Source: Tubulanus polymorphus
Taxonomy: Eukaryota; Nemertea; Palaeonemertea; Tubulaniformes; Tubulanidae
NCBI RefSeq assembly: GCF_964204645.1
Contig: NC_134032.1
Location: 15,748,775-15,812,774, forward strand
Reading direction: 5' to 3'
Length of the DNA: 64,000 bases
Of this stretch, positions 54,401 through 64,000 are shown one piece after another. The position numbers were made by a program, and so were the translations under genes. The first letter of the stretch is position 1, and each line of letters starts with the position of its first letter. Under the pieces are notes generated by a model. That model made no database searches and was not told the DNA's origin. It was given only the letters and a program-made list of their open reading frames with translations.

Positions 54401-57400
54401 AACACATAATCATTTTTGCAATACCAACAACTGCGATATGTACAAGTCTTTGTGTCCTAAGTGACAAAGATTGTTCCACCTGAGTTTAATATGATACGCA
54501 AATAATTGTTTGTAATCACTTGCAATGTTAATTAAATCAAATGTTCTTTAACCAGTCATCTATCAGTGAACTATCAATTAACTATCAATCAGTGAACTAT
54601 CAGTGAACTATCAATTAACTATCAATCAGTCAACTATCAGTGAACTATCAATTAACTAGTAAACTACATAACTAGATGATCTCTTAAGCCTAGCGCACAT
54701 CGACACTGCGATTGGAGACAACTAGTTTGACCAGTTTGACGAGTTTAGACTGGTCTTAAGTTGTTAGATTGGTTATAGAACCAAAATGAGCTTAGACTGG
54801 TCTTAAGTTGTTAGATTGGTTATAGAACTAGAATGAGCTTAGACTGATCTTAAGTTGTTAGATTGGTTATAGAACCAGAATGAGTTTAGACTGGTCTTAA
54901 GTTGTTAGATTGGCAATAGAACCAGAATGAGTTTAGACTGGTCTTAAGTTGTTAGATTGGTTATAGAACCAGAATGAGTTTAGACTGGTCTTAAGTTGTT
55001 AGATTGGTTATAGAACCAGAATGAGTTTAGACTGGTCTTAAGTTGTTAGATTGGTTATAGAACCAGAATGAGCTTAGACTGGTCTTAAGTTGTTAGATTG
55101 GTTATAGAACCAGAATGAGTTTAGACTGGTCTTAAGTTGTTTGATTGGTTATAGAACCAGAATGAGGTTAGACTGGTCTTAAGTTGTTAGATTGGTTATA
55201 GAACCAGAATGAGTTTAGACTGGTCTTAAGTTGTTAGATTGGTTATAGAACCAGAATGAGTTTAGACTGGTCTTAAGTTGTTAGATTGGTTATAGAACCA
55301 GAATGAGCTTAGACTGGTCTTAAGTTGTTAGATTGATTATAGAACCAGAATGAGTTTAGACTGGTCTTAAGTTGTTAGATTGGTTATAGAACTAAAATGA
55401 GCTTAGACTGGTCTCAAGTTGTTAGATTGGCTATAGAACTAAAATGAGTTTAGACTGGTCTTAAGTTGTTAGATTGGTTATAGAACTAAAATGAGCTTAG
55501 ACTGGTCTCAAGTTGATAGAATAGTTTTAGAATTAAAATGAGCTTAGATTGGTCTCAAGTTGTTAGATTGTTTATGGAACTAAAATGAGCTTAGACTGGT
55601 CTTAAGTTGTTAGATTGGTTATAGAACCAGAATGAGTTTAGACTGGTCTTAAGTTGTTAGATTGGTTATTGAACTAGAATGAGCTTAGACTGGTCTTAAG
55701 TTGTTAGATAACTTATAAAACCAGAATGAGTTTAGACTGGTCTTAAGTTGTTTGATTGGGTATTGAACCAAATTAGTTTAGACTGGTCTTAAGTTGTTAG
55801 ATTGGTTATAGAACTAAAATGAGCTTAGACTGGTCTTAAGTTGTTAGATTGTTTATAGAACTAAAATGAGTTTAGACTGGTCTTAAGTTGTTAGATTGGT
55901 TATTGAACTAGAATGAGTTTAGACTGGTCTTAAGTTGTTAGATTGGTTATAGAACTAGAATGAGCTTAGACTGATCTTAAGTTGTTAGATTGGTTATAGA
56001 ACCAGAATGAGTTTAGACTGGTCTTAAGTTGTTAGATTGGTTATAGAACCAGAATGAGCTTAGACTGGTCTTAAGTTGTTGGATTGGTTATAGAACCAGA
56101 ATGAGTTTAGACTGGTCTTAAGTTGTTAGATTGGTTATAGAACTAAAATGAGCTTAGACTGGTCTCAAGTTGTTAGATTGGCTATAGAACTAAAATGAGT
56201 TTAGACTGGTCTTAAGTTGTTAGATTGGTTATAGAACTAAAATGAGCTTAGACTGGTCTCAAGTTGATAGAATAGTTTTAGAATTAAAATGAGCTTAGAT
56301 TGGTCTCAAGTTGTTAGATTGTTTATAGAACTAAAATGAGCTTAGACTGGTCTTAAGTTGTTAGATTGGTTATAGAACCAGAATGAGTTTAGACTGGTCT
56401 TAAGTTGTTAGATTGGTTATTGAACTAGAATGAGCTTAGACTGGTCTTAAGTTGTTAGATAACTTATAAAACCAGAATGAGTTTAGACTGGTCTTAAGTT
56501 GTTTGATTGGGTATTGAACCAAATTAGTTTAGACTGGTCTTAAGTTGTTAGATTGGCTATAGAACTAAAATGAGTTTAGACTGGTCTTAAGTTGTTAGAT
56601 TGGTTATAGAACTAAAATGAGCTTAGACTGGTCTCAAGTTGATAGAATAGTTTTAGAATTAAAATGAGCTTAGATTGGTCTCAAGTTGTTAGATTGTTTA
56701 TAGAACTAAAATGAGCTTAGACTGGTCTTAAGTTGTTAGATTGGTTATAGAACCAGAATGAGTTTAGACTGGTCTTAAGTTGTTAGATTGGTTATTGAAC
56801 TAGAATGAGCTTAGACTGGTCTTAAGTTGTTAGATAACTTATAAAACCAGAATGAGTTTAGACTGGTCTTAAGTTGTTTGATTGGGTATTGAACCAAATT
56901 AGTTTAGACTGGTCTTAAGTTGTTAGATTGGTTATAGAACTAAAATGAGCTTAGACTGGTCTTAAGTTGTTAGATTGTTTATAGAACTAAAATGAGTTTA
57001 GACTGGTCTTAAGTTGTTAGATTGGTTATTGAACTAGAATGAGTTTAGACTGGTCTTAAGTTGTTAGATTGGTTATAGAACTAGAATGAGCTTAGACTGA
57101 TCTTAAGTTGTTAGATTGGTTATAGAACTAAAATGAGTTTAGACTGGTCTTAAGTTGTTAGATTGGTTATAGAACTAAAATGAGCTTAGACTGGTCTTAA
57201 GTTGTTAGATTGTTTATAGAACTAAAATGAGTTTAGACTGGTCTTAAGTTGTTAGATTGGTTATTGAACTAGAATGAGTTTAGACTGGTCTTAAGTTGTT
57301 AGATTGGTTATAGAACTAGAATGAGCTTAGACTGATCTTAAGTTGTTAGATTGGTTATAGAACTAAAATGAGTTTAGACTGGTCTTAAGTTGTTAGATTG

Positions 57401-60400
57401 GTTATAGAACTAGAATGAGCTTAGACTGGTCTTAAGTTGTTAGATTGTTTATAGAACTAAAATGAGTTTAGACTGGTCTTAAGTTGTTAGATTGGTTATT
57501 GAACTAGAATGAGTTTAGACTGGTCTTAAGTTGTTAGATCGGTTATAGAACCAGAATGAGTTTAGACTGGTCTTAAGTTGTTAGATTGGTTATAGAACCA
57601 GAATGAGTTTAGACTGGTCTTAAGTTGTTAGATTGGTTATAGAACCAGAATGAGTTTAGACTGGTCTTAAGTTGTTAGATTGGTTATAGAACTAAAATGA
57701 GCTTAGACTGGTCTCAAGTTGTTAGATTGGCTATAGAACTAAAATGAGTTTAGACTGGTCTTAAGTTGTTAGATTGGTTATAGAACTAAAATGAGCTTAG
57801 ACTGGTCTCAAGTTGATAGAATAGTTTTAGAATTAAAATGAGCTTAGATTGGTCTCAAGTTGTTAGATTATTTATAGAACTAAAATGAGCTTAGACTGGT
57901 CTTAAGTTGTTAGATTGGTTATAGAACCAGAATGAGCTTAGACTGGTCTTAAGTTGTTAGATTGGTTATTGAACTAGAATGAGCTTAGACTGGTCTTAAG
58001 TTGTTAGATTGGTTATTAAACCAGAATGAGTTTAGACTGGTCTTAAGTTGTTTGATTGGGTATTGAACCAAATTAGTTTAGACTGGTCTTAAGTTGTTAG
58101 ATTGGTTATAGAACTAAAATGAGTTTACACTGGTCTTAAGTTGTTAGATTGGTTATAGAACTAAAATGAGTTTAGACTGGTCTTAAGTTGTTAGATTGGT
58201 TATAGAACTAAAATGAGCTTAGACTGGTCTCAAGTTGATGGAATAGTTTTAGAAATAAAATGAGCTTAGATTGGTCTTAAGTTGTTAGATTGTTTATAGA
58301 ACTAAAATGAGTTTAGACTGGTCTTAAGTTGTTAGATTGGTTATAGAACTAAAATGAGCTTAGACTGGTCTCAAGTTGATAGAATAGTTTTAGAATTAAA
58401 ATGAGCTTAGATTGGTCTTAAGCTGTTAGATTGGCTATAGAACTAAAATGAGCTTAGACTGGTCTTAAGTTGTAAGATTGGTTATAGAACCAGAATAAGC
58501 TTAGACTGGTCTTAAGTTGTTAGATTGGCTATAGAACTGAAATGAGCTGAGACTGGTTTTAAGTTGTAAGATTGGTTATAGAACTAAAATGAGTTTAGAC
58601 TGGTCTCAAGTTGATAGAATGGTTTTAGAATTAAAATGAGCTTAGACTGGTCTCAAGTTGTTAGATTGGTTATACGTAGAACTTAAGCTGGTTATATAGT
58701 CTAATTGGTAACTAAATCAACTTCTTAATTTGCTTTATAGTCCAAAAACCTCTATCATAATTACTGGTTTTGTACAAATGTCAGAATTTGCTACAAAATT
58801 TACTAATTGTTCGTTAAACAGTTTTAATGAAGAATCTATGATACATGCATTCATGAATATCCATCTAATATTTTGTTTTATTTTATCTTTACAGGACATA
58901 ACACCAATTGATAAAACCGACGTAAGAGTTTAAACATTTATCTTGCAATTTAACATCTTGCAATTAAAACTAATTCATGCAATTTCAATGTTGATATTTT
59001 GATGATACATTAATATTTGTATTTGATAGAATATACTGATTGACAGTGCTTTAATGAAAACCTGACAATAATAATGGTCAATTCAATTTCTTTTAATTTT
59101 ACAACATCATTATCATTTTAGCTGCTTCGGCTAGAAATTTGCCATTTCACCATACTACATACTTAATCAAATAATAAAAAAAGTGATTTCTTGCTTTGAA
59201 TATTCATCTGAATCTATTGTTGAAAATCAATTGTTTGGCAAGTGAAAAATTGAAGTTAGGAAACAAAATTTTAACCTCGTTGCGTACCGGGTCATGTTTA
59301 AGATCCAGAATCCCGGGATTTTTTGGAAAATATATGAGTGAAATCCCATTGAACAAAGCTTTCATCAGTACGCCTGACATTTCGACATTTCGACATTGGC
59401 TAATATAGTGTAGCAGAAATACATATACATGTTTACATTTCTAATCAAGAATTTTTACATCTTTAGATTATTGTGGGATTTCTCTCATGTACACGTATAT
59501 CTTTGCATGTTTTTATTTCGGTTAATTTTGACACAATCAAAGAGTACATGCTTATCAAAGTCTTGAAACTTTAAACATTGTGTCTTCTATCAAAACTTGG
59601 TTGAGATGTGCTACTCAGATCAGCATTTGGATTTTATTTACACTCCCACTAAAACGTGAGCGGTGCCGTCTGTAGATATTCTATTTGTTCACAAGTGGCG
59701 CCATCTTTAAAGATGAGATGAATACCCATCAATACCAGCCAGTTAAAAATTCGCGAATTTCAGTCAGTGGAAAATATTGAACCCGATTAGAATTTCGGGT
59801 AGCAATACCCAACAAGAGATTAATAATATCGACAAGGTCTTGCTCTATGTTTCCAGATGACATACGTGTAGAGTTTTGAATTAAAAATGAACGGTACTAA
59901 GTTTTTGAACCCTCTGAACTCAAACTACGGATTGCCCAGGATACTTCTCTCTTCAATGAAAACCAGCACGTTGAACTAACTAACCTCGGAATAGAAATAT
60001 TTAGAAATTCAATTCTTAATAAATTTGACTGATGTGTTTATATTGTTGTCTTTTCTAGAGTTCGATGTCGATGTTGTCGGTGTCGGTATCACCGCCAATT
60101 TCAGCTGTAAGTATAAATATCAGTAAAGCTCCTGAACATGCGAAACTTTTTATCTTTCTATATAGCTAATAACATCAAGCTGTAGCTTAATTATGAAAAG
60201 GTTCCGCGTTAGGAAGAATTTTGTTGAACCAATAGAAATATTTAATTTCAACATGTAGCATCACGCCATAAACCGGAGAACTGCATCAAATTGTGCGAGA
60301 TCATGATGTCCTCCAATTTCCCTAGTGTCCGGGGGGGGGGAGGGGTTAGGGCCGGGGGGTGGTATTAGATAGATAAATCATCAATCTTATCTCAGTTTAA

Positions 60401-61776
60401 CCCTTTCAGTTCGTCTACACCGCAGTGCGGTGTATAAATCTGATGGATTTTGCTAGTACACCGCACTGCGGTGTATTGATGTAATTAGTAATTTGTAATT
60501 ATCTCTATTGAAAAATGGCAGCAAGTTTCAAACATAGTGAAATACTAGTACCTAACGATACACCGCACTGCGGTGTAGACGCACTAGGGTGGAATTTCTA
60601 AAAATTTTCAAATTTTCTCCAGCACTATAGGGTATTAATTAGTCAGCCCTGAAAGGGTTAATAGATGTCAGTTTCTTCGTACTAATAATGCAATAATGCA
60701 GCGTGTAATGTGTAGATTAAAATTGTCTTCTGTGAATTTGTATATTCTTCATTAATTTGAACTTATTTTATCTTTTTCAGACTTCAGGATTTGACATACC
60801 GTCCTTTCCGACGACCTTTGGAGCAGTAAGTTACAATTCTAGTTTGATGTTGTTCACTGACTGACTCTCTCTACGGATTAGATTTCTAGAAGAATCCAAA
60901 ACAAATTTCTAGTGTAAAACATAAAACTATTGAAGCCGTGAGACAATTTTTTATTACAGTAAATTTTTTCTGATCGATAAAACGATAGGCTTTCAATTTA
61001 TAATCAACTCTAAAGAAAGGTTCGCAAAGCATTTTTTCGCTGAAAATGAATTTCTACATTTGATCACGGATGACCTTCGCCCAACCTTGGATATTTTGGT
61101 TGATTTTCTTTGGCCACGCCGAACACAGGTTTATCAAAACTTAAATCTGGCTGTGCGCTTCACCAAGTTTCGACTTTGACGTATTATGCTTAATAAACTA
61201 CGCCGAAAAAGCATTTTTTAGCACACTCAAATGCAATTTCAGAAGCCTGTAATTTCACTACTAATGGGCAAATTGAACGGATTAAGCAAAAATACCTTTC
61301 TTTCTTAATTTGTTTTTCTTTATGGTGCCAAAGTTGAAAGTTGAAAGCCTTGGGTTTCATATATTTTGGGAATTTTACCAAAAATGGTAAAGAATTTTAT
61401 GTATTTTATCATGTTTTATTTATGCTGCATCTTTAACTGTCCAAAATTACACATGTGAACATTCAATATTATTTGTTATTAGAAGTAAGCTTACTTGTGT
61501 CGAAATCTGACGTCTTGTTCAGTTTCTAGGGGTTTTCTCGAAATTTCTGGTTCTATATAATTTGTGTTGACCCTGTTTGACCTCCCTCCAGCGCATGTGT
61601 ATTAAACAAAATGGTGGCATGATAGAATCGGTTGATATTCATAATTTCTGGCGCAATTACTGATACTCAAGGCGCATACAAATTTGGGTTCAAAATAACG
61701 AATAAATTTTTGTTAACTTCGGCTCGGTGATAACTTTAAGTACACTGGTGTCAGCAATATGGCCATGTGCACGACG

Positions 61777-61847
<71 letters not shown>

Positions 61848-63892
61848 ATGTTTATATGGTTTATAACAATTCAACTCATGATTTGACTAATATATTTATG
61901 TTGTTTTCATTTGTAGATTGAACAATATCCTTCCGGACAGACGCCTGTCATCAGTTCTGTAAGTATAGATACCAAGCACCTTTCCTCCTTGCATCTGATT
62001 AATAAGAGGCAAAATGATCCAATCAAAGAACTGCATTGAAAATTGTAAACTAATTGGGCTCCTGAATTGTGGACTAATTGGGCTCCTGAATTGTGGACTA
62101 ATTGGGCTTCTGAATTGTGATTTTTGAGGTTTTTGATTTCCCGCACAAATGAAGGTTACAAATTTTACAGAAATTTGCGAGAAGAAAATCGGAATTCAAT
62201 TTTTTGCACTGGGAATTCGCCCTGTAATCTAGCTTCAAATTGTGTTCTATGAATTTCAAATTGTGATAACAATGAATATTTTTCATTAATTTGTATTTAT
62301 TTTATTTTCTCCAGATTTCTTACAACCTACATGTGACGCCATCTCCGCCGATGAGACCCGTAAGTTATAATTATACTCTGATATTTTGTGTTTTATTGGA
62401 TCTAAAAGATTATCAGTGAATTATATCTCCCAGGTAGAAACTCAGGTCGAACTTCGGTTTTCGTTGCTAGTCGACTAGTGGTCGGAACTAATAACCGAAC
62501 ACACTATAGTTCGGTCGTAACGTATTTCACAGTGCCGGCCATCTTGAACCTAGGTCCGAACTGTAGCGACCGTGCTCAATCGCGTGGTCGACCATTACCG
62601 GACTATAATTCCGACTAACGGACATTCGGTTTCACTTAGTTCGACTATAGTCGACTGACTCCGATAACCGAAGGTGGCCTTGGGTGTTTGTATCTAGTCG
62701 ACTGATGGTCAGAACTAATAACCGAATGCGCTTAATTTCCGAATCATTTCCAGACCAGAGTTCCTACTAACGGACATTCGGTTTCATTTAATTCTACTTT
62801 TTAGTCGACTAACTCAGATAACCTTTCACTCTGTATCCGTCGTGCGCCATCACCTGACACCTCATTACAGCCAATAATTCTTGCGATTTCCATCTGTTGT
62901 TTTTCAAGCAACCACCAAGCAATTGATCGCTTGGCATTTCCTGTGTGCTATCACTAGAGATGGAGAGGCAATTAGCTTTCCCGCCAAATTGGAAGTATCA
63001 CATGATAATTATCCACTCATTCATTGGCTAGTTGATGAGTTGCTCGTCGCTTGGCATCTCCAGCTACGGCACACGGGCAACTCCCGAGCGATCGGTGAGC
63101 AATTTTCTGTCGCCCGATATCGTTTCATATTTGAAGGGGTTGACCTGAAAATTGGACTGGGCGCTCATTATGAAGGGGGCAGATTCTGCTTGTGAGGGCT
63201 GCAACAGGGCAACAGTTGTGGGCTTATTTTGGGCCCAGCATATATAGGAGCAAAAGGGGCATTTTATGCCATTTGGATTTATCGTTGATTCCTCAATTTT
63301 TTAATATCAAAGAATAATTTTTGAATTACACCAGTAAGATGAACCTTAATTTTCCAATCAATGTGACAGGTGTCCAGGTCTACATACATTTCACAAATGA
63401 ACGTCCTTTTTTAAAGTTTCTTTCGTCGATTTTTTCAAGAAATTTGGAGGGCGAGGGGAAAAAATTATCTGTTTATTTTTTATGATAGGCATTTTTAAAT
63501 TGAAGGAAAAAAATAACAATAATAATAAATAAAAACTGAAAAGTTAGATAGAATTGATGAATGCAGTTTCTCACACTAAAAATGCAGCGTGTAATGTGAT
63601 TGAAATTGTGTTTAAGAATTTGTATATTCTTAATTAATATGAAATCGTTTAATTTTTTCTAGAATCAAAGCATGGATATCGTAGATCCGACGCCAGATAT
63701 CGGACCTGTAAGTTAATAATTCTAGTTTGATGTTTTTCTGTGCGTGTTAGGACAGTATCAGTAATTGATAAAATATGTTATACTCGTCTTGAATTTCAAA
63801 GTGCGATTTCTATATTTTTCATTAATATGAAATCCTTTTATTTTTTCTAGAATCATAACAACATTCCGGTGCAGCGGTCGCCCGTTCAAGTG
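51347..63892 (+). CDS. Micro-exon gene: 11 consecutive phase-0 exons encoding a Pro/Ser/Thr-rich protein (continues past right edge)
   Basis: Not recognised. Exons: 51347-51409, 51736-51816, 53029-53082, 54235-54285, 58895-58921, 60059-60106, 60781-60825, 61917-61958, 62315-62359, 63663-63707, 63851-63892 (63, 81, 54, 51, 27, 48, 45, 42, 45, 45, 42 nt). Every one is a multiple of three, begins and ends on a codon boundary, and has ...AG acceptor and GTAAG donor; together 543 nt and 181 codons without a stop. The N-terminal part is charged (QTRRRHLDERAEQEAN, PPRRRQTL); later exons are short modules of 14-16 residues rich in Pro, Ser, Thr and Ile (SPPISA, PSFPTTFGA, TPSPPMRP, DPTPDIGP). No signal peptide, membrane span or known domain; predicted to be disordered. 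The ATG lies 3 bases after an acceptor, so translation may start there after an untranslated leader exon, or the exon may be internal. Coding status rests on splice sites and phase alone. Confidence 0.75.
51736..51816 (+). CDS. Micro-exon gene, exon 2
   Basis: ttctag|CAAACA ... CAACCG|gtaagt. 27 codons, charged: QTRRRHLDERAEQEANLDRI, then GERSFQP. Confidence 0.75.
52137..52791. mobile_element. Non-autonomous PIF/Harbinger-like DNA transposon (655 bp) in intron 2 of the micro-exon gene
   Basis: Terminal inverted repeats GGCCACACCAAAA.. and ..TTTTGGTGTGGCC, extended imperfectly to about 30 bp (CGGTTTCTC / GAGAAACAG). They are flanked on both sides by TAA (52134-52136 and 52792-52794), the 3-bp TWA duplication typical of PIF/Harbinger. 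Inside are GGTCGGTAGG-type subterminal repeats and no coding region. Confidence 0.8.
53029..53082 (+). CDS. Micro-exon gene, exon 3
   Basis: tttcag|TTTGAA ... GACTGG|gtaagt. 18 codons: FELTPPVQVERSEFSGDW. Confidence 0.75.
53374..53448 (+). ncRNA. Degenerate hammerhead-like motif (fourth copy)
   Basis: TCTCACGTGAGACAATGATC is tandemly duplicated (31-bp period), then GAGTTCGAAACGTCGTGTTT. GAAACGUC and part of stem II survive, but the CUGANGA box reads GUGAGACAA, so this copy should be inactive. Confidence 0.5.
53565..53655. repeat. Partial copy of the CAGTTCCACAGTTGTGAGTT foldback family
   Basis: Left arm and centre (TTCATTTCCAATGAGTTAAT) present; right arm reduced to TTAACTCGAAACTGG. Lies in intron 3 of the micro-exon gene. 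Confidence 0.7.
54235..54285 (+). CDS. Micro-exon gene, exon 4
   Basis: tttcag|TATGTT ... ACACCG|gtaagt. 17 codons: YVPPTPPRRRQTLVRTP. Confidence 0.75.
54540..54660. repeat. Short tandem repeat, AACTATCAATTAACTATCAA
   Basis: Several 12-25 bp units at the start of intron 4 of the micro-exon gene. Confidence 0.8.
54725..58680. repeat. Large 47-bp minisatellite, about 84 copies, with higher-order structure
   Basis: Unit includes TTTAGACTGGTCTTAAGTTG and TTAGATTGGTTATAGAACCA. A diverged unit type (GATAGAATAGTTTTAGAATT) recurs at 55514, 56266, 56641, 57815 and 58378 with spacings of about 16, 8, 25 and 12 units, so multi-unit blocks have been copied. Fills most of intron 4. Confidence 0.96.
58895..58921 (+). 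CDS. Micro-exon gene, exon 5 (27 nt)
   Basis: tttacag|GACATA ... ACCGAC|gtaaga. Nine codons, DITPIDKTD. The least certain exon because it is so short and follows a 4-kb repeat. Confidence 0.55.
58925..60055. other. Intron 5 of the micro-exon gene, no feature seen
   Basis: AT-rich; the open frame at 59196-59408 has no support. Confidence 0.5.
60059..60106 (+). CDS. Micro-exon gene, exon 6
   Basis: ttctag|AGTTCG ... TCAGCT|gtaagt. 16 codons: SSMSMLSVSVSPPISA. Confidence 0.7.
60408..60570. repeat. Three copies of the palindrome ACACCGCASTGCGGTGT (intron 6)
   Basis: Palindromic 17-mers at about 60418, 60457 and 60560, 40-100 bp apart. Same core as the arrays at 26.3 and 37.9 kb. Confidence 0.8.
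60781..60825 (+). CDS. Micro-exon gene, exon 7
   Basis: tttcag|ACTTCA ... GGAGCA|gtaagt. 15 codons: TSGFDIPSFPTTFGA. Confidence 0.75.
60830..61770. other. Intron 7 of the micro-exon gene, no feature seen
   Basis: AT-rich; the reverse open frame at 61190-61381 has no support. Confidence 0.5.
61776..61845. repeat. (TA)n microsatellite, about 70 bp
   Basis: Uninterrupted alternating TA in intron 7. Confidence 0.97.
61917..61958 (+). CDS. Micro-exon gene, exon 8
   Basis: ttgtag|ATTGAA ... AGTTCT|gtaagt. 14 codons: IEQYPSGQTPVISS. Confidence 0.7.
62040..62125. repeat. Short tandem repeat, 24-bp unit, three copies
   Basis: GGACTAATTGGGCTCCTGAA plus TTGT, in intron 8 of the micro-exon gene. Confidence 0.85.
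62315..62359 (+). CDS. Micro-exon gene, exon 9
   Basis: ctccag|ATTTCT ... AGACCC|gtaagt. 15 codons: ISYNLHVTPSPPMRP. Confidence 0.72.
62440..62825. repeat. Diverged two-copy tandem duplication with GTCGACTA words (intron 9)
   Basis: TAGTCGACTAGTGGTCGGAA at about 62467 returns as TAGTCGACTGATGGTCAGAA at about 62694, and CTAACGGACATTCGGTTTCA occurs at about 62614 and 62768. The second copy is shorter. Confidence 0.75.
62860..63640. other. Intron 9 remainder, unassigned repeat-like sequence
   Basis: GC-richer block 62860-63240 (ATCGCTTGGCATTTCC, later CGTCGCTTGGCATCTCC) resembles an old transposon, but no ends were found. The open frame 62881-63195 has no domain. Confidence 0.4.
63663..63707 (+). 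CDS. Micro-exon gene, exon 10
   Basis: ttctag|AATCAA ... GGACCT|gtaagt. 15 codons: NQSMDIVDPTPDIGP. Confidence 0.75.
63851..63892 (+). CDS. Micro-exon gene, exon 11
   Basis: ttctag|AATCAT ... CAAGTG|gtaagt. 14 codons: NHNNIPVQRSPVQV. The intron before it is only 143 bp. Further exons are expected beyond the window. Confidence 0.75.
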
Positions 63893-64000
63893 GTAAGTTA
63901 TAATTCTAGTTTGATGATAGTTCACGAAAATAAGAAATGTTTCCTTCGAGTACTGCATTGATAGTTTTTGCGAATATTCTCTGAATTTTGAATTGAACGC

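Noticed and set aside
62881-63195. 104-codon open frame in intron 9 of the micro-exon gene
   Set aside because: No recognised domain, no acceptor in phase 0, and repetitive-looking sequence.

Overview
This window is nuclear DNA from an animal, most likely a marine invertebrate. Its genes are split by GT-AG introns, a TMCC-family gene and a cathepsin B gene show animal-type protein sequence, LINE, Ty3/gypsy and Harbinger-like remnants are scattered through it, and introns and intergenic DNA are packed with minisatellites. I cannot name the phylum. Nothing bacterial or viral is present, and most long open frames are artefacts of tandem repeats whose period is a multiple of three or that lack stops.

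Layout. (1) 1-2.0 kb, minus strand: 5' end of a cathepsin B gene: a TATA-like box, a short leader exon, and two phase-0 coding exons ending at the active-site Cys motif. The rest lies beyond the left edge. (2) 2-6.4 kb: intergenic, mainly a 61-bp and a 24-bp tandem array. (3) 6.59-7.59 kb, plus strand: an intronless type II membrane glycosyltransferase with a DXD motif. (4) 8.2-38.7 kb, plus strand: a TMCC1/2/3 (Dementin) homologue. I reconstructed 14 exons with matching phases (608 codons plus stop), including a 78-nt phase 2-2 exon that could be skipped, and a possible alternative upstream exon near 8.3 kb. Its introns hold about a dozen separate minisatellites. (5) 38.7-51.3 kb: a transposon graveyard with foldback elements, fragments of at least two LINEs, a Ty3/gypsy pol tail, a Harbinger-like transposase fragment, and hammerhead-like 3' tails. 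(6) 51.3 kb to the right edge, plus strand: a gene made only of tiny phase-0 exons (27-81 nt), 11 of them seen, encoding a Pro/Ser/Thr-rich chain of about 15-residue modules. It continues beyond the window.

The most unusual signals are this symmetric micro-exon gene, whose later exons look like tandem exon duplicates because their flanking intron sequences also match; a family of hammerhead-ribozyme-like motifs at 22.1 (both strands, head to head), 42.4 and 53.4 kb; and an intronic 37-bp array of about 50 units in which each unit can fold as an 8-bp hairpin. The genes do not form an operon and I see no functional link between them.
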